The notes beneath the pieces were generated by a model, which saw only the letters and a program-made list of their open reading frames with translations, made no database searches and was not told the DNA's origin. Below are positions 9,243-18,551 of a stretch of DNA of 64,000 nucleotides, piece after piece. Position 1 is the first letter of the stretch. Each line of letters starts with the position of its first letter. The translations under genes were made by a program, and so were the position numbers. This DNA comes from SMYC01 sp965197495 (lineage in GTDB: Bacteria > Acidobacteriota > Vicinamibacteria > Marinacidobacterales > SMYC01). The stretch is taken from contig OZ240210.1 of assembly GCA_965197495.1 (NCBI GenBank), positions 4,712,001-4,776,000 on the forward strand, in the 5' to 3' direction.

Positions 9243-9737
9243 GTGACAAAAGTACACAAGCTCAAAGTCGAAGTTATGACGGCGGAGTCGTTCCGTCCGT
9301 TCGGGGAAGTCATGGAGGCGAAGTCGATGCCGGCGGAGCAACGCGAGTTTTTCCCGGCGCCGTTTGCGATCGACGGCCGGCCGACGCTCGACGTCATCTG
9401 GCAGCCCTACCAAGGCCGCACGTTCACGGAGCTCGAGAGGCATTTCAACGTCACGCAGACCTTCGTACCGCTTTCGGGCTCGCTCGCGGTCGTCGCCGTC
9501 GCGGCCCCCACGGACGCCAACGACCCGAAAGCCATCCCCGAGCCCGAAGACGTGCATGCGTTCTTGATCGACGGGACGCAAGGTTTTGTGTACAAGACCG
9601 GCACGTGGCACTCGCTCGATCGCTACATTCTCTCCCCGCCGGGAGCGAGCTTCGTCATCTTGAACGTCGACCCGAACCCGACCCAAGTCGTCGACTATGC
9701 GACAGAACGCGGTATCACATTCGAGGTCGATCTTTGA
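9243..9737 (+). CDS. Ureidoglycolate lyase-like (AllA family) cupin
   Basis: A 164-residue protein from GTG 9243, preceded by GGGAG. The N-terminus (V-E-V-M-T-A-E-S-F-R-P-F-G-E-V) and the central T-F-V-P-L-S-G-S-L-A-V, followed by G-T-W-H-S-L-D, match the AllA bicupin family, which releases glyoxylate and urea from ureidoglycolate. No other allantoin-pathway genes are nearby. An altered substrate among family members is quite possible, so the gene symbol is withheld. The upstream start at 9204 would overlap the transporter and lacks a clear RBS. Confidence 0.72.
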   Translation: MTKVHKLKVEVMTAESFRPFGEVMEAKSMPAEQREFFPAPFAIDGRPTLDVIWQPYQGRTFTELERHFNVTQTFVPLSGSLAVVAVAAPTDANDPKAIPEPEDVHAFLIDGTQGFVYKTGTWHSLDRYILSPPGASFVILNVDPNPTQVVDYATERGITFEVDL

Positions 9738-9753
9738 GAGGAAAGGGAAGTCC

Positions 9754-11172
9754 ATGAAGCCATCGGTAACTCTTCTCGTTGTCTGTATCGTAGCCGTCGG
9801 AGCTCCGGCCGAGACAGAAGACGCGCCTCTTGTTCTCGAGGGCGCGACGCTCTTCGATGGAACGGGGGCGGCCCCGGTTCCGGACGCGCGCATCGTCGTG
9901 CGGGGTGAGCAGATCGTCTGCGCGGGCACCCGCGACGAATGCGCCGCTCCCGAGGGTGCTCTAGTCGTCGAACTGCCGTCGGGCTCTTGGGTGCTTCCCG
10001 GGCTCGTCGATGCGCACGTGCACTTCGCTCAGACGGGCTGGTTCGAGGGACGGCCCGACACGTTGGACCTTCGCGATCTGCATCCGTTCGACGTCGCCCA
10101 AGCGCAGCTCAAGTCGAACCCGGGCCGCTACTACCGCACGTATTTGTGCTCGGGCGTGACCAGCGTCTTCGATGTCGGCGGCTTTCCTTGGTCGTGGGAG
10201 CTGCGCGCTCCGGCCGAGCACGATCCGATGTCGCCGCACGTGGCCGCCGCGGGCCCACTGATCACGCATGCGCCACGGGCCAAGCTGAATCTGCCCGGCG
10301 AGCAGGAGATGATCTTGTTGTCGGACGAAGAGGCGGGACGCGCCGCCGTGCGCTACATGGCGTCGCGGGCGACCGACGCCATCAAGGTCTGGTTTCTTCG
10401 CGTGTTCGAAGGCGAGCGCGAGGACATCGATGGGCGTGTGATCGCGGTCGCGGACGAGGCGCGGCGCCAGAACCTTCCGCTGATCGTCCACGCGACGAGC
10501 TTGCGAGAGGCGAAAGTCGTGTTGCGTGAAGGCGCGCATCTCCTCGTCCACGGCGTCGACGATCAACTCGTGGATGACGAGTTTCTGACGCCGGCGAAAG
10601 AGGCGGGAACGATCTACACGCCGACCCTTATCGTCAGCGACGGCTACCTAAACATGTTCGAGGCGGTCAAGGGCGTTGCCACGCCGAGTCTCGACGACCC
10701 GAATGGATGTATCGACACCGCAACACGGCGACGCGTCCTCGAAAGCCTGAGCCTCGTGGACCATCCGGAGGTACTGGCGTTCGAGCGCGACTTCGCCGCT
10801 TACCGCGAGCGTCTCGCGGAATCCTACGAGCGGAAAATCGAGAACCTGCGGCGCGTCCACCGCGCTGGCATTCCGATCGCGATGGGCACCGACGCGGGCA
10901 ATCCCGGGACGTTCCACGGCCCGTCGGTCTATGTCGAGATGGAAGCGATGCACGCCGCGGGCATCGAGTCGAACGAGCTCATCGTCATGGCGACGAGAAA
11001 CGGCGCGCGGGCCATGGGACGAGAGGATATCGGCGTGGTCGCGTCGAGCAAGATCGCCGATTTGATCGTGCTCGCCGAAAACCCGCTCGAAGACATCCGG
11101 CATCTTCGCAGCATCACCCACGTCATGCGCGCGGGCCGGTTGTTGCGTATCGAGGAGCTCGCCGCGGAGTGA
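9754..11172 (+). CDS. Secreted amidohydrolase-family protein
   Basis: A 472-residue protein with a likely signal peptide (T-L-L-V-V-C-I-V-A-V-G-A, cleavage near P-A-E-T). The TIM-barrel hydrolase core has the V-D-A-H-V-H-F metal motif, a predicted carboxylated lysine in D-A-I-K-V-W-F, V-H-A-T and V-H-G-V-D histidines, and the catalytic aspartate in M-G-T-D-A-G-N-P-G. It resembles prolidase/imidazolonepropionase-like exported hydrolases of Acidobacteriota. An RBS (GAGAGG/GGGAAG) precedes the ATG at 9754, 17 bp after the AllA-like gene. It is last in the operon. Substrate unknown. Confidence 0.78.
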   Translation: MKPSVTLLVVCIVAVGAPAETEDAPLVLEGATLFDGTGAAPVPDARIVVRGEQIVCAGTRDECAAPEGALVVELPSGSWVLPGLVDAHVHFAQTGWFEGRPDTLDLRDLHPFDVAQAQLKSNPGRYYRTYLCSGVTSVFDVGGFPWSWELRAPAEHDPMSPHVAAAGPLITHAPRAKLNLPGEQEMILLSDEEAGRAAVRYMASRATDAIKVWFLRVFEGEREDIDGRVIAVADEARRQNLPLIVHATSLREAKVVLREGAHLLVHGVDDQLVDDEFLTPAKEAGTIYTPTLIVSDGYLNMFEAVKGVATPSLDDPNGCIDTATRRRVLESLSLVDHPEVLAFERDFAAYRERLAESYERKIENLRRVHRAGIPIAMGTDAGNPGTFHGPSVYVEMEAMHAAGIESNELIVMATRNGARAMGREDIGVVASSKIADLIVLAENPLEDIRHLRSITHVMRAGRLLRIEELAAE

Positions 11173-11191
11173 TGGAAATGATCGGCGACAA

Positions 11192-11802
11192 TTAATCAAA
11201 ACCGAGGGAGCCGCCCGTATGCGAGCGCACGACCGCGAGAACCTCCCGTTTGAGGTGGAGCAGGCTCTCGCCACCCGCCTCTTCCAGAACGACTTGAAGC
11301 CGATCGGCCCCGAAAGGCTGGCCGTCGGGGCTCGACGCATCGATGAGGCCGTCGGTGTACAAGAACAATCGGTCGCCCGAATCGAGGCGAAGCTGCTCCT
11401 GGCTGTATGTAGTATCAGGGAACATACCCAGTGGTAGGTTCTTTGGCTCCGCTTGTGGCTTTTGTACAAGCGGCTGCCAGACGCCCCCCTGTGCCGGCGA
11501 ATCCACACCGGCGGGTGCCCCGCATACGATAGGTACAGATCGGAGTCGTCGACCCGGAAGCTGAGCACCACCGCGGTGGTGGTGGCTTCATGACCACGTT
11601 CGTTGGCAAGACGGTTGAGATCGGCCAGTATGTCGTTGCTATGGATGCTGTCCATTCTCTCCGCGAGCGCGGTGTATATCCACTGGCTCATCGTGCTCAC
11701 TGCCTCTCCGTGGCCCATCACATCGGCCAGCGCGATCCGTATTGCCAATGCCGCCTGAGATTTCCGAACAACGAAGTCGCGTCGATTTGCCCTCGGTTTC
11801 AA
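11192..11802 (-). pseudogene. SpoIIE-type (PP2C) serine phosphatase, broken
   Basis: The first frame (11802 downwards) reads A-L-A-D-V-M-G-H-G, the metal site of SpoIIE phosphatases, and continues to S-Y-A-G-H-P-P-V-W-I-R-R. A second frame then supplies G-D-R-L-F-L-Y-T-D-G-L-I-D-A and the C-terminal S-H-T-G-G-S-L-G-F-D. The switch occurs in a run of six C residues (11484-11489); one extra C would restore the frame. Both gene ends are missing: the usual N-terminal G-D-x-Y-D strand and the final D-D-V-T-L segment. Such phosphatases act in partner-switching regulation; this copy is probably dead. Confidence 0.75.
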
Positions 11803-11878
11803 TCATGTTTTTTCTCTGCAAAACTTGAGGGGGAAGTCGACCCCCTCGACGCTGTCCAGGGGGCCGATGCTACTCAGG

Positions 11879-12330
11879 TCAGTGCGTTTCGGCTGCCAGT
11901 CGTACCGAGGAGCATGCCGGGCTCGAGAGCCACCCGTAGCTGCCGCCCAAGATGGCACCGAAGACCAGGTGACCCATGAGGCTTGGCAACATGTTGCTCG
12001 CGGCCGCGAAGCTCCAATTGACGCCCAGGCCCATCCCCATGAAGAGGGGCATGAGGGTCAGTGGCCCCAGTAGCCACCAGGCTCCGCCGACGCCAGGCCA
12101 TAGCCCAGACCGCCTTTGAAGCTACGAATCCAGCTACCAAAAACGAATCCAAAGGTCCCACCGATCACGGCGCTGATCCCCATGTGCACTAGAAATCCGA
12201 ATGCAGCGGACGGGTAGCCGGCCATCTTTCCGATCATGGGCAACATTCCCATCATCCCCATCATGACGCCGAACACGACGCCGCCTGTAAGTCCACTGTA
12301 AACTCCGAGCTTCACGTTTTTTGTATTCAT
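11879..12330 (-). pseudogene. Small multi-pass membrane protein with frameshift
   Basis: The ATG at 12330 is preceded by GGAGGT. The first part has three hydrophobic segments with a glycine/methionine-rich motif (V-M-M-G-M-M-G-M-L-P-M-I-G-K-M-A-G). Near 12090 the frame must change. The other frame then continues W-W-L-L-G-P-L-T-L-M-P-L-F-M-G-M-G and L-V-F-G-A-I-L-G-G-S-Y-G-W before a TGA at 11879-11881. Together it is a ~150-residue membrane protein of unknown function. A GAGGGGG/CCCCCTC hairpin at 11829-11849 follows the gene but lacks a T-run. Confidence 0.6.
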
Positions 12331-12420
12331 TTCAAGACCTCCATTGTCATGCATTTGTCAGTCCCCTGGTCCCAGCCCTAGGATCTAGGATCAGGACGTT
12401 ACCTGACGGCTAGCAGTTCT

Positions 12421-13848
12421 TTGCCGTCTCGAGGAGTGAGTGCGACGTGGCGTCGATTTCTTACACGTTGGACTGGAAAGGTGAGCGTTGACGTTTCAAG
12501 AGGTCTCCGAAGATCGGTGCCCCAGATGGAGGGCGGAGATTTCGTGGCGCGCGTTCGGGCCGGCGACCGCGAAACACTTGAAGCCGTCATACACGCCTAT
12601 CTGGGCCAGATTTTGCGCGCTGCACGCGGCGCAGGCCTGAGCCCTGAGCGCGCTGAAGACGTGACTCAGGCAACGTTCGCGACGTTCATCGAGGTAGCCC
12701 GGCACCATGGCCACGTCGACGCGGTGCTCAGCGCCATGAGACAGCTCGGTTTCGAAAAGCTCGTTGGTTCTCGACACTCACCAGAGCGGGATTTGGTCGT
12801 GGCCATGGTAGTCGCCCGGATCCTCGAACCGCAGTCGAAGCTGGCGACTAGCCTGTGGTGGCACACAACCACACTGCCCGAAATCCTGGGGGTGAGCGAT
12901 GCCCGCGAAGACGATCTCTATGCCGCCATGGACTGGGTTCTCAAACGCCAGGAGGTCATCGAAAAAAAACTCGCGGCGCGCCATCTCCAAAATGACGGCC
13001 TGGCGCTCTATGACCTAACCTCAAGCTACTTCGAGGGTGTGAGTTGTCCGATCGCCCGCCTCGGATACGACCGTGACGGCAAGAAAGGCAAGCTGCAGAT
13101 CAACTACGGTCTGCTGACCAACGAACGCGGCATCCCCGTGTCGGTATCGGTCTTTGAGGGCAACACGGGCGATCCCAAAACGCTGTTGCCTCAGGTAGAA
13201 AAGGTGCAAGAGCGCTTCGGCATCGAGCAGTTTGTGATGGTGGGCGACCGCGGAATGATCACCCAGACCCAGATCGACGAGTTGCGGGAGATGGACGGTG
13301 TCGACTGGATTACCGCTCTGCGTCCCGAACCGATTCGCAAGCTCATCAACGATGGGGTGCTCCAGATGGGGCTATTCGACGAGCGGAATCTGTTTGAGGT
13401 GACGCACCCGGATTTCCCCAACGAGAGGCTGGTCGCTTGCCGCAATCCGGAGCTGGCCGAGAGGCGGCGTCACAAGCGCCGTGCTCTTCTCGGGGGACTC
13501 GCCGAGACTCTGAGAGAGAGCGAAGTGGACCATGCCGCCTCTGGACTCGGGGCCGCTTGGCTCATAAACCGTTTCGCCGGCTTTCGCCTTGTGACGTTCT
13601 ACACGCGCGAGCAACCCTCGGCGGCTTTGCTCGATAGACTGTCCTTCCGCGAGGAAGGACGAGGTGCGAATGTGTGGCTCGTCGTGCCCAACGATGACGG
13701 CGTGTTCCACGGCGCGTCGCAACAGGCCGGTGTCCGCTGCGTTCACCCCGTCCAGATCTACCTTGATCTTGGCGCACACCCCGAGCGCGCGGCTGAGGCC
13801 GCGACCGAGCTTCGAGAGCGTAATTTGAGCTGGGGGCCGGGTGCCTGA
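12421..13848 (+). pseudogene. In-frame chimera: ECF sigma N-terminus, IS1634-type transposase, AbiEi antitoxin C-terminus
   Basis: One 475-codon open frame joins three unrelated parts. Residues ~36-93 match ECF sigma region 2 (D-F-V-A-R-V-R-A-G-D-R then E-D-V-T-Q-A-T-F-A-T-F). Residues ~94-353 are an IS4/IS1634-type transposase with D198 (L-Y-D-L-T-S-S-Y-F-E-G) and D276 (M-V-G-D-R-G-M-I) but without the C-terminal glutamate. Residues ~354-475 are the C-terminal domain of an AbiEi-like type IV antitoxin (G-A-N-V-W-L-V-V-P-N-D-D-G-V-F-H-G and R-C-V-H-P-V-Q-I-Y-L-D-L). None of the parts is complete, so no original activity is expected. The toxin gene follows at 13897. ATG 12526 may be the real sigma start. 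Confidence 0.78.
12700..13479 (+). mobile_element. IS1634-type (IS4 superfamily) transposase fragment inside the chimera
   Basis: Only the N-terminal and central parts of the transposase remain, without the catalytic E-containing C-terminal region. Terminal repeats cannot be identified because both flanks are other genes fused in frame. The boundaries are estimated from where the protein similarity changes. It appears to be the remnant of an insertion followed by deletion. Confidence 0.65.
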
Positions 13849-13896
13849 CAAATCGACGACGGCGGCCGGCTATCGTGTTGAGCACCTCGAGCTCGT

Positions 13897-14685
13897 TTGT
13901 ATGTCGCAACCAAACTCGGGGATCTCTCGGACGACGTAGTGATCATCGGTGGACTCGTGCTCTCGCTGCTAATCGCTCAAGACGAGCTGCCTGTCGGCGC
14001 CGATCCTCATGTCGGTACGATGGATCTTGACATCGGACTAACTCTGGCGGTGCTCGATGAAGGGCGCTATCGGACGCTCACGGAGCGATTGCGCCGCGCC
14101 GGGTTCCGCGCGGACGTCAACGAGCAGGGGAACCCGACCCGCCAGCGGTGGAAGATCGAGAACAGCGAGAAGGTGACGGTCGACTTCCTCATCCAGCCCA
14201 GCCTGCCCGACGATACAGGCGGAAAGCTCCGCGATATCGAGCCGGATTTCGCCGCAGTCATAGCGCCTGGCCTCCATCTAGCATTCCGTGACCGCCAGAA
14301 GATCACGCTTTCTGGTCGGACTATCATGGGCGAGCGAGCAACGCGGGAGATTTGGACCTGCGGCCCCGGTGCCTACGTCGTTCTCAAGGTGCTAGCGTTT
14401 GACCTCCGCGGTGAGAACAAAGACGCTTACGATCTCGTCTATGTATTGAGAAACTATGGAGCGAGCGTAAGCGATATCGTCGAACACCTCGTTCCACTGA
14501 GGACGGATCCCGCCACGATCGAAGCCATCGAGATCCTTCGCCGTGATTTCACGTCGCACGATGGACTAGGACCTATGCGCGTGGCGGAGTTTCTCGCCGG
14601 CGGCTCTGACGATACTATCCAGGCTGATGTCGTTGGTTTCGTTGATGAGTTTCTGCGCGTGTGTGAAAAATTGATTAGGCGCTAG
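13897..14685 (+). CDS. AbiEii-like nucleotidyltransferase toxin (type IV TA)
   Basis: A 262-residue protein starting at TTG. The nucleotidyltransferase motif is visible: I-I-G-G-L-V-L-S-L-L followed by T-M-D-L-D-I-G-L-T. Later conserved blocks are E-K-V-T-V-D-F-L-I (third acidic residue) and V-L-K-V-L-A-F-D-L-R-G-E-N-K-D-A-Y-D-L, the Lys/Asp helix typical of AbiEii/AbiGii toxins. These proteins inhibit growth by nucleotide transfer and mediate abortive infection. The cognate AbiEi antitoxin directly upstream keeps only its C-terminal domain, so the toxin looks orphaned. The last bases overlap the end of the convergent LVIVD gene. Confidence 0.78.
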   Translation: MYVATKLGDLSDDVVIIGGLVLSLLIAQDELPVGADPHVGTMDLDIGLTLAVLDEGRYRTLTERLRRAGFRADVNEQGNPTRQRWKIENSEKVTVDFLIQPSLPDDTGGKLRDIEPDFAAVIAPGLHLAFRDRQKITLSGRTIMGERATREIWTCGPGAYVVLKVLAFDLRGENKDAYDLVYVLRNYGASVSDIVEHLVPLRTDPATIEAIEILRRDFTSHDGLGPMRVAEFLAGGSDDTIQADVVGFVDEFLRVCEKLIRR

Positions 14686-15545
14686 TTTAGAAACACGTAT
14701 GCCACGAGTTCAAGTGTCAAATCCACGACTTGAATCCCCGCCTCGCCATCCGCGACATAGGCCAAGTTGCCCTCGAGCGCGACGTGCTCGGCACGCCCCG
14801 GCGTCGCAAAGGTCGCTGCTTTGACGGGCGTCGTTGGATCGGAGACGTCGTACACTTGAAGGTTCCCGCGACCGGCCCCGCATAGGAGCTTCGGACCACT
14901 GGCATCGGACCCCTCGGACACCTCCATGGAACGAGGTGCATTGGGTGTATGTAGGACGCCCACGGGCTCTAACGGGCCCGGCTGAGTCAAATCGAAAACA
15001 TAGAGGCCGGAAGGCGAGTCGAGGGCATAGGCGAACGAGCCGGACACGGTCACGCCGCGCGTATAGTCGTCGAGAAAGAACGAGCCCGCGGCAACGGGCT
15101 CGGCCTCGTTGGTTACATCGAGCATGACGAGGCCTTCCATATGGTCGATGAACACGACCTTATTCTCGAAGACATCGCCGATCTTCGTCTGACCGAGTGA
15201 CTTGAAGGAGCCGATGAGCGTCGGCTCGTCGGCGTTCGACATGTCGAGGATGCCAAGGCCGAAGAAGTTAGCGCCGACATAGGCACGGGAGTTGGATAGG
15301 CGGAAGCCCCAGATTTCTTCGGGAAATGTTTAGGTGCCCTGGCGTTTCGGCGTCTCGGGATTCGAGATATCGTAAACCGTGAAAGACGTGCCGGCGACGA
15401 CGAACGCGTGGTCGCCCTGCACCCTGACCAGATCCGCGGGCCCGGGAATCGAGCCGATCGGGTCGAAGTGCATGGTCTGAGCGGAGGCGCTGGCCGCGGC
15501 GACGAGGCTGATCCACGCTCCCACGGTGACGAGTGGCGACGTCAT
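14682..15545 (-). pseudogene. Secreted LVIVD-repeat beta-propeller with premature stop
   Basis: The ATG at 15545 begins a signal peptide (V-T-V-G-A-W-I-S-L-V-A-A-A-S-A-S-A-Q) followed by LVIVD-type repeats (V-Y-D-I-S-N-P-E-T-P; V-M-L-D-V-T-N-E-A-E-P; V-Y-D-V-S-D-P-T-T-P). A TAA at 15330-15332 interrupts the frame at residue ~72, but the same frame continues without interruption for 215 more codons to the stop at 14682, so a single nonsense change disables an otherwise whole gene. A restart at the ATG at 15242 would lack the signal peptide. The start overlaps the stop of the upstream propeller gene (ATGA), implying one operon. Confidence 0.75.
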
Positions 15546-16612
15546 GACTGCTCATCCTTCTCGGGCTTTTCGGGGTTGGCGATCCGATAGAGCTTCGATT
15601 GCGTTCGGAGGATCACGCTTCCGCGGACCACGGCGGGCGTTGCCAGCGACATTTCATCGAGAGAGTTCTTGCCGAGCACCTTGAACTCGGGCCCCGCCTG
15701 CACGACATAGGTGTCGCCGTCCTCGCTCAGCAAGAAAATCTTCCCGTTATACGCCCAGGGCGACGCTGTGAAACCGTTTCCAATCTCGAGGCGCTTGCGG
15801 CCATATATCTCCTCGCCGGTCTTCGCGTCGTGGCAGAGAAAAAAGCCGCGATCGAGTAGCGTGTAATAGTAATCGCCGTAGACGAGCGCGGAAGTATTGT
15901 AGGTACCGAGTAGCGGGTAGGACCAGGCGATATCGTCGGACGTGTTTTTCGGCCCCGGGAAGCGAGCCGCGAAATTCTCGACGTCGGGCCATAGAGAGAT
16001 GTCGCCCGATGCGCCGGGGCGGATGGCGTAAACCGGGCGTATGCCGCCGCCCGGATAACCCGAGCTGATGTAGAGCAGCCCGTGTTTGGCGAACGGTGAC
16101 GGTATGGTGAGCCCCGACATCCCTTTGAGATCCCACAGCAGGTCTCCCTCGAGGTCGTAAGCGCGGACGCCCCCGGTGCCCGCGGTCACGATCTCCGCGC
16201 GGCCATCGTTCTCCCAGATGAAGGGTGTGGACCAGTTCCGCCCGCCCTCGGCACGCGGGACTCTCCAAATCTCTTCGCCCGTCGCCTTGTCGAAGACCAC
16301 CATGAAGGACTCGGTCGTGTTGTCGTTGACGATGTACAGGCGATCGTTGTGGAGGACGGGCGAAGCGGCCATGCCGAATCCCTGCGTGGTATTGAACGCG
16401 CCAATTTTCTTGGTCCAGACGATCTCCCCACTCATCGTTAGCGCGCTGACGAGTCCGATGCTGCCGAGATACACATAGACGCGCTCGCCATCGGTGACCG
16501 GCGTTTCCGACGCGAAGCTGTTCTTGAGGTGTTTTTCGATCGGGGGCGGCGCGCTGTAGAGCTCACGCTCCCAGACAACTTCTCCCGAATCGAAGTCGAT
16601 GGCGTACACCAT
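15542..16612 (-). pseudogene. PQQ-like (BamB-type) propeller protein, 5' end missing
   Basis: A 356-residue frame with repeated propeller blades of the PQQ_2 type (V-Y-A-I-D-F-D-S-G-E-V-V-W-E; F-D-K-A-T-G-E-E-I-W-R; C-H-D-A-K-T-G-E-E-I-Y-G). It starts abruptly within a blade, with no signal peptide or first blades. Upstream (from about 16625) the sequence switches to an oppositely oriented arylsulfotransferase fragment, so a rearrangement removed the 5' end. The C-terminus runs to E-K-D-E-Q-S and overlaps the LVIVD gene start by ATGA. The intact protein would be periplasmic. Confidence 0.72.
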
Positions 16613-16659
16613 CCATCGATGCTCCGCCAGCGATCGACGCGAGCCGTTGTCGTCGCCCG

Positions 16660-17222
16660 GGCAATATCCTCATCAATCCCCGAAATATCGACATGCTCTT
16701 CATCGTCGACCGGGAGACTAAGAAAATCGTCTGGAAGTGGACGCATGACTCAAAGGCGGATTGTCGCACTGTCACGAGCCCGAGATGATCGAAAAAGGGC
16801 TGCCCGGGGAGGGCAACATCATTTTGTTCGACAACGGCCTTTTTCCCAAGCACCGGAGCCACAACGGACAGACGTTCATCATCGAGTTCGACCCGACTAC
16901 GAAGGAGATCGTCTGGAAGTACGAAACGGAAGGCTATGCCAATCTAAAGTTTTTCAGCAAGACTATGGGAACCCAGCGGAGGCTTAAAAACGGCAATACG
17001 TTCATCGTCGAGGACAACACGGGGAGGCTCTTTCAAGTGAAGCCCGACGGCGAGATCGTTTGGGAATATGTGAATCGAGGCGGTACGACGCGGCCTTTTC
17101 CCGTCCCCTATGATTTCACCCCGCAGCTGAGGGAGATCACCCAACCTGAGGAGCTCGCGGTCACACCACCCAACAACCTCGAGTGGCACCTAGAGCCCGA
17201 TGTACTACGAAACAGAAATTGA
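16660..17222 (+). pseudogene. Arylsulfotransferase (ASST)-like C-terminal fragment, frameshifted
   Basis: The first frame carries an ASST blade (L-F-I-V-D-R-E-T-K-K-I-V-W-K-W). Around 16765 the frame changes and continues with L-S-H-C-H-E-P-E-M, G-N-I-I-L-F-D-N-G, R-L-K-N-G-N-T-F-I-V-E-D and G-E-I-V-W-E-Y-V-N to the natural end (L-E-P-D-V-L-R-N). ASST enzymes move sulfate between phenols in the periplasm; their catalytic histidine region is only partly kept here. The last ~270 bp are duplicated in diverged form at 26778-27055. The 5' half is missing. Confidence 0.7.
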
Positions 17223-17245
17223 AAACCAATGAACTACGGTGTAAA

Positions 17246-18513
17246 TCAGAGCTCGTTGAGGATCTCGGCCGTCAGCTTCTCGAACTGAGCTTTCGCTTTT
17301 CGGTGGGTCTCCCCGGTTGCGGGGCCGGAGAAGCCGCTGTAGATGGCATGCACCGTGCGATCGCGGTTCAAGAAGATCGTGACCGGGACCCCTTCGATGG
17401 GGGCCAGCCCGGCGAGTCCTTCGAACGCGAGCTCTTCGAGTGTCGAGTCGATGATCACGATATCCCACTCGACTCCATGCTTTTTCTTGAACTCCCGAAC
17501 ACGGCGCTGCTTGTACTCCAAGTCGTTTCCGTACTCGTACGCGAGCCCCAGGATCTCGAGACCCTGCGCGCGGTAGTTTCGATAGAGCTCCACGAGCGCC
17601 GGAGCCTGATCGTTGCAGTTGGGACACCACGTGCCGAAGAGCTGCACGATCACGCCCTTGCCGTCAAACTTCGAGTGTCGAAGAGGCTCGAGCTCGAGCC
17701 GTCGTTCATCGGGCGTGAACGCGACGCGATCGAGCGGATCGGGCATTTCGAAAGCGTTATCACGTTCGGCGACAAAAGGATCCCGGGAATCGTGATCGAC
17801 CAACTCTCCTTCCATCGTCCCATCGGGCTTTATCTCACCCTCAAGCGCTAACGCGTGCTACCCATCGAAGGTCGATAGGCGCAGGCATGTACCACGCACG
17901 TTGCCGGCAAGGAACCGCATGTCTCCGTACTCCGAAGGGACCTCGACGGATCCGGTCACAACGCCAGAGGATTCCTGCAGGAAGACGCCCTTGGCAACGC
18001 CGAACAAATCGAATTCCATCCGCCAACTACCGGCTACTTCCGCGTGTGATAAGTCGGTTTCCGCCTCTGTGGACTCGGCGGGGAAGCGAGTGCGCGGGTC
18101 CGGTTCGGATACCGGCTGGGCCGTGAGCGACAAGATCGGCTCCCTCCCGGTAGGCTGTTCTCGGCACCAGTGCCCGATCAGTGTCCCATCCGGCTTGAAC
18201 CAGGCCTCGACCTGCGTTCCGTAAACGGGGAAGTCGACGACGAAGCCGACTGGGCTGCGGCGGCACTCGGCGCTGACTCGCTCCTCTCCATTGAGGATGG
18301 TCGCGGCGCCACTTCGCAATCGTCAGGCAGCCGAAGGAAGAAGGGGAATTTGTCGCCCTCCTCGGTCGCGAGGGCCGCGTGGTACCATTGCCCACCGTTC
18401 GCATCCGCGGTAGCGGGAAATTCTTCGCAGCCTCCGCTTGCCACGAGAAGTCCTACGCTAATGAGCGTGGGAGCGAACCATTTTCGATTGACTTTGTCGA
18501 GTGCGCCGGACAC
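17246..18513 (-). pseudogene. Lipoprotein with C-terminal TlpA thioredoxin domain, nonsense and frameshift
   Basis: The start near 18513 gives a lipoprotein signal (L-I-S-V-G-L-L-V-A-S-G-G-C). A frameshift near 18310 leads to a middle domain (F-P-V-Y-G-T-Q-V-E-A-W-F; W-R-M-E-F-D-L-F) rich in beta strands. The same frame meets TAG at 17858-17860 and then continues into a TlpA/AhpC-type thioredoxin domain (F-G-T-W-C-P-N-C-N-D-Q-A-P, redox pair CPNC) ending at 17246. The architecture is that of periplasmic thiol-disulfide oxidoreductases. The thioredoxin domain alone, from ATG 17815, is intact but would not be exported. Confidence 0.7.
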
Positions 18514-18551
18514 GGTCGACCTTTGTTGAGAACGCTCCGCCGTCGGGTAGC

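Noticed and set aside
11829..11849. GAGGGGG/CCCCCTC hairpin after the membrane-protein pseudogene
   Set aside because: No T-run follows in either direction, so a terminator is not supported.
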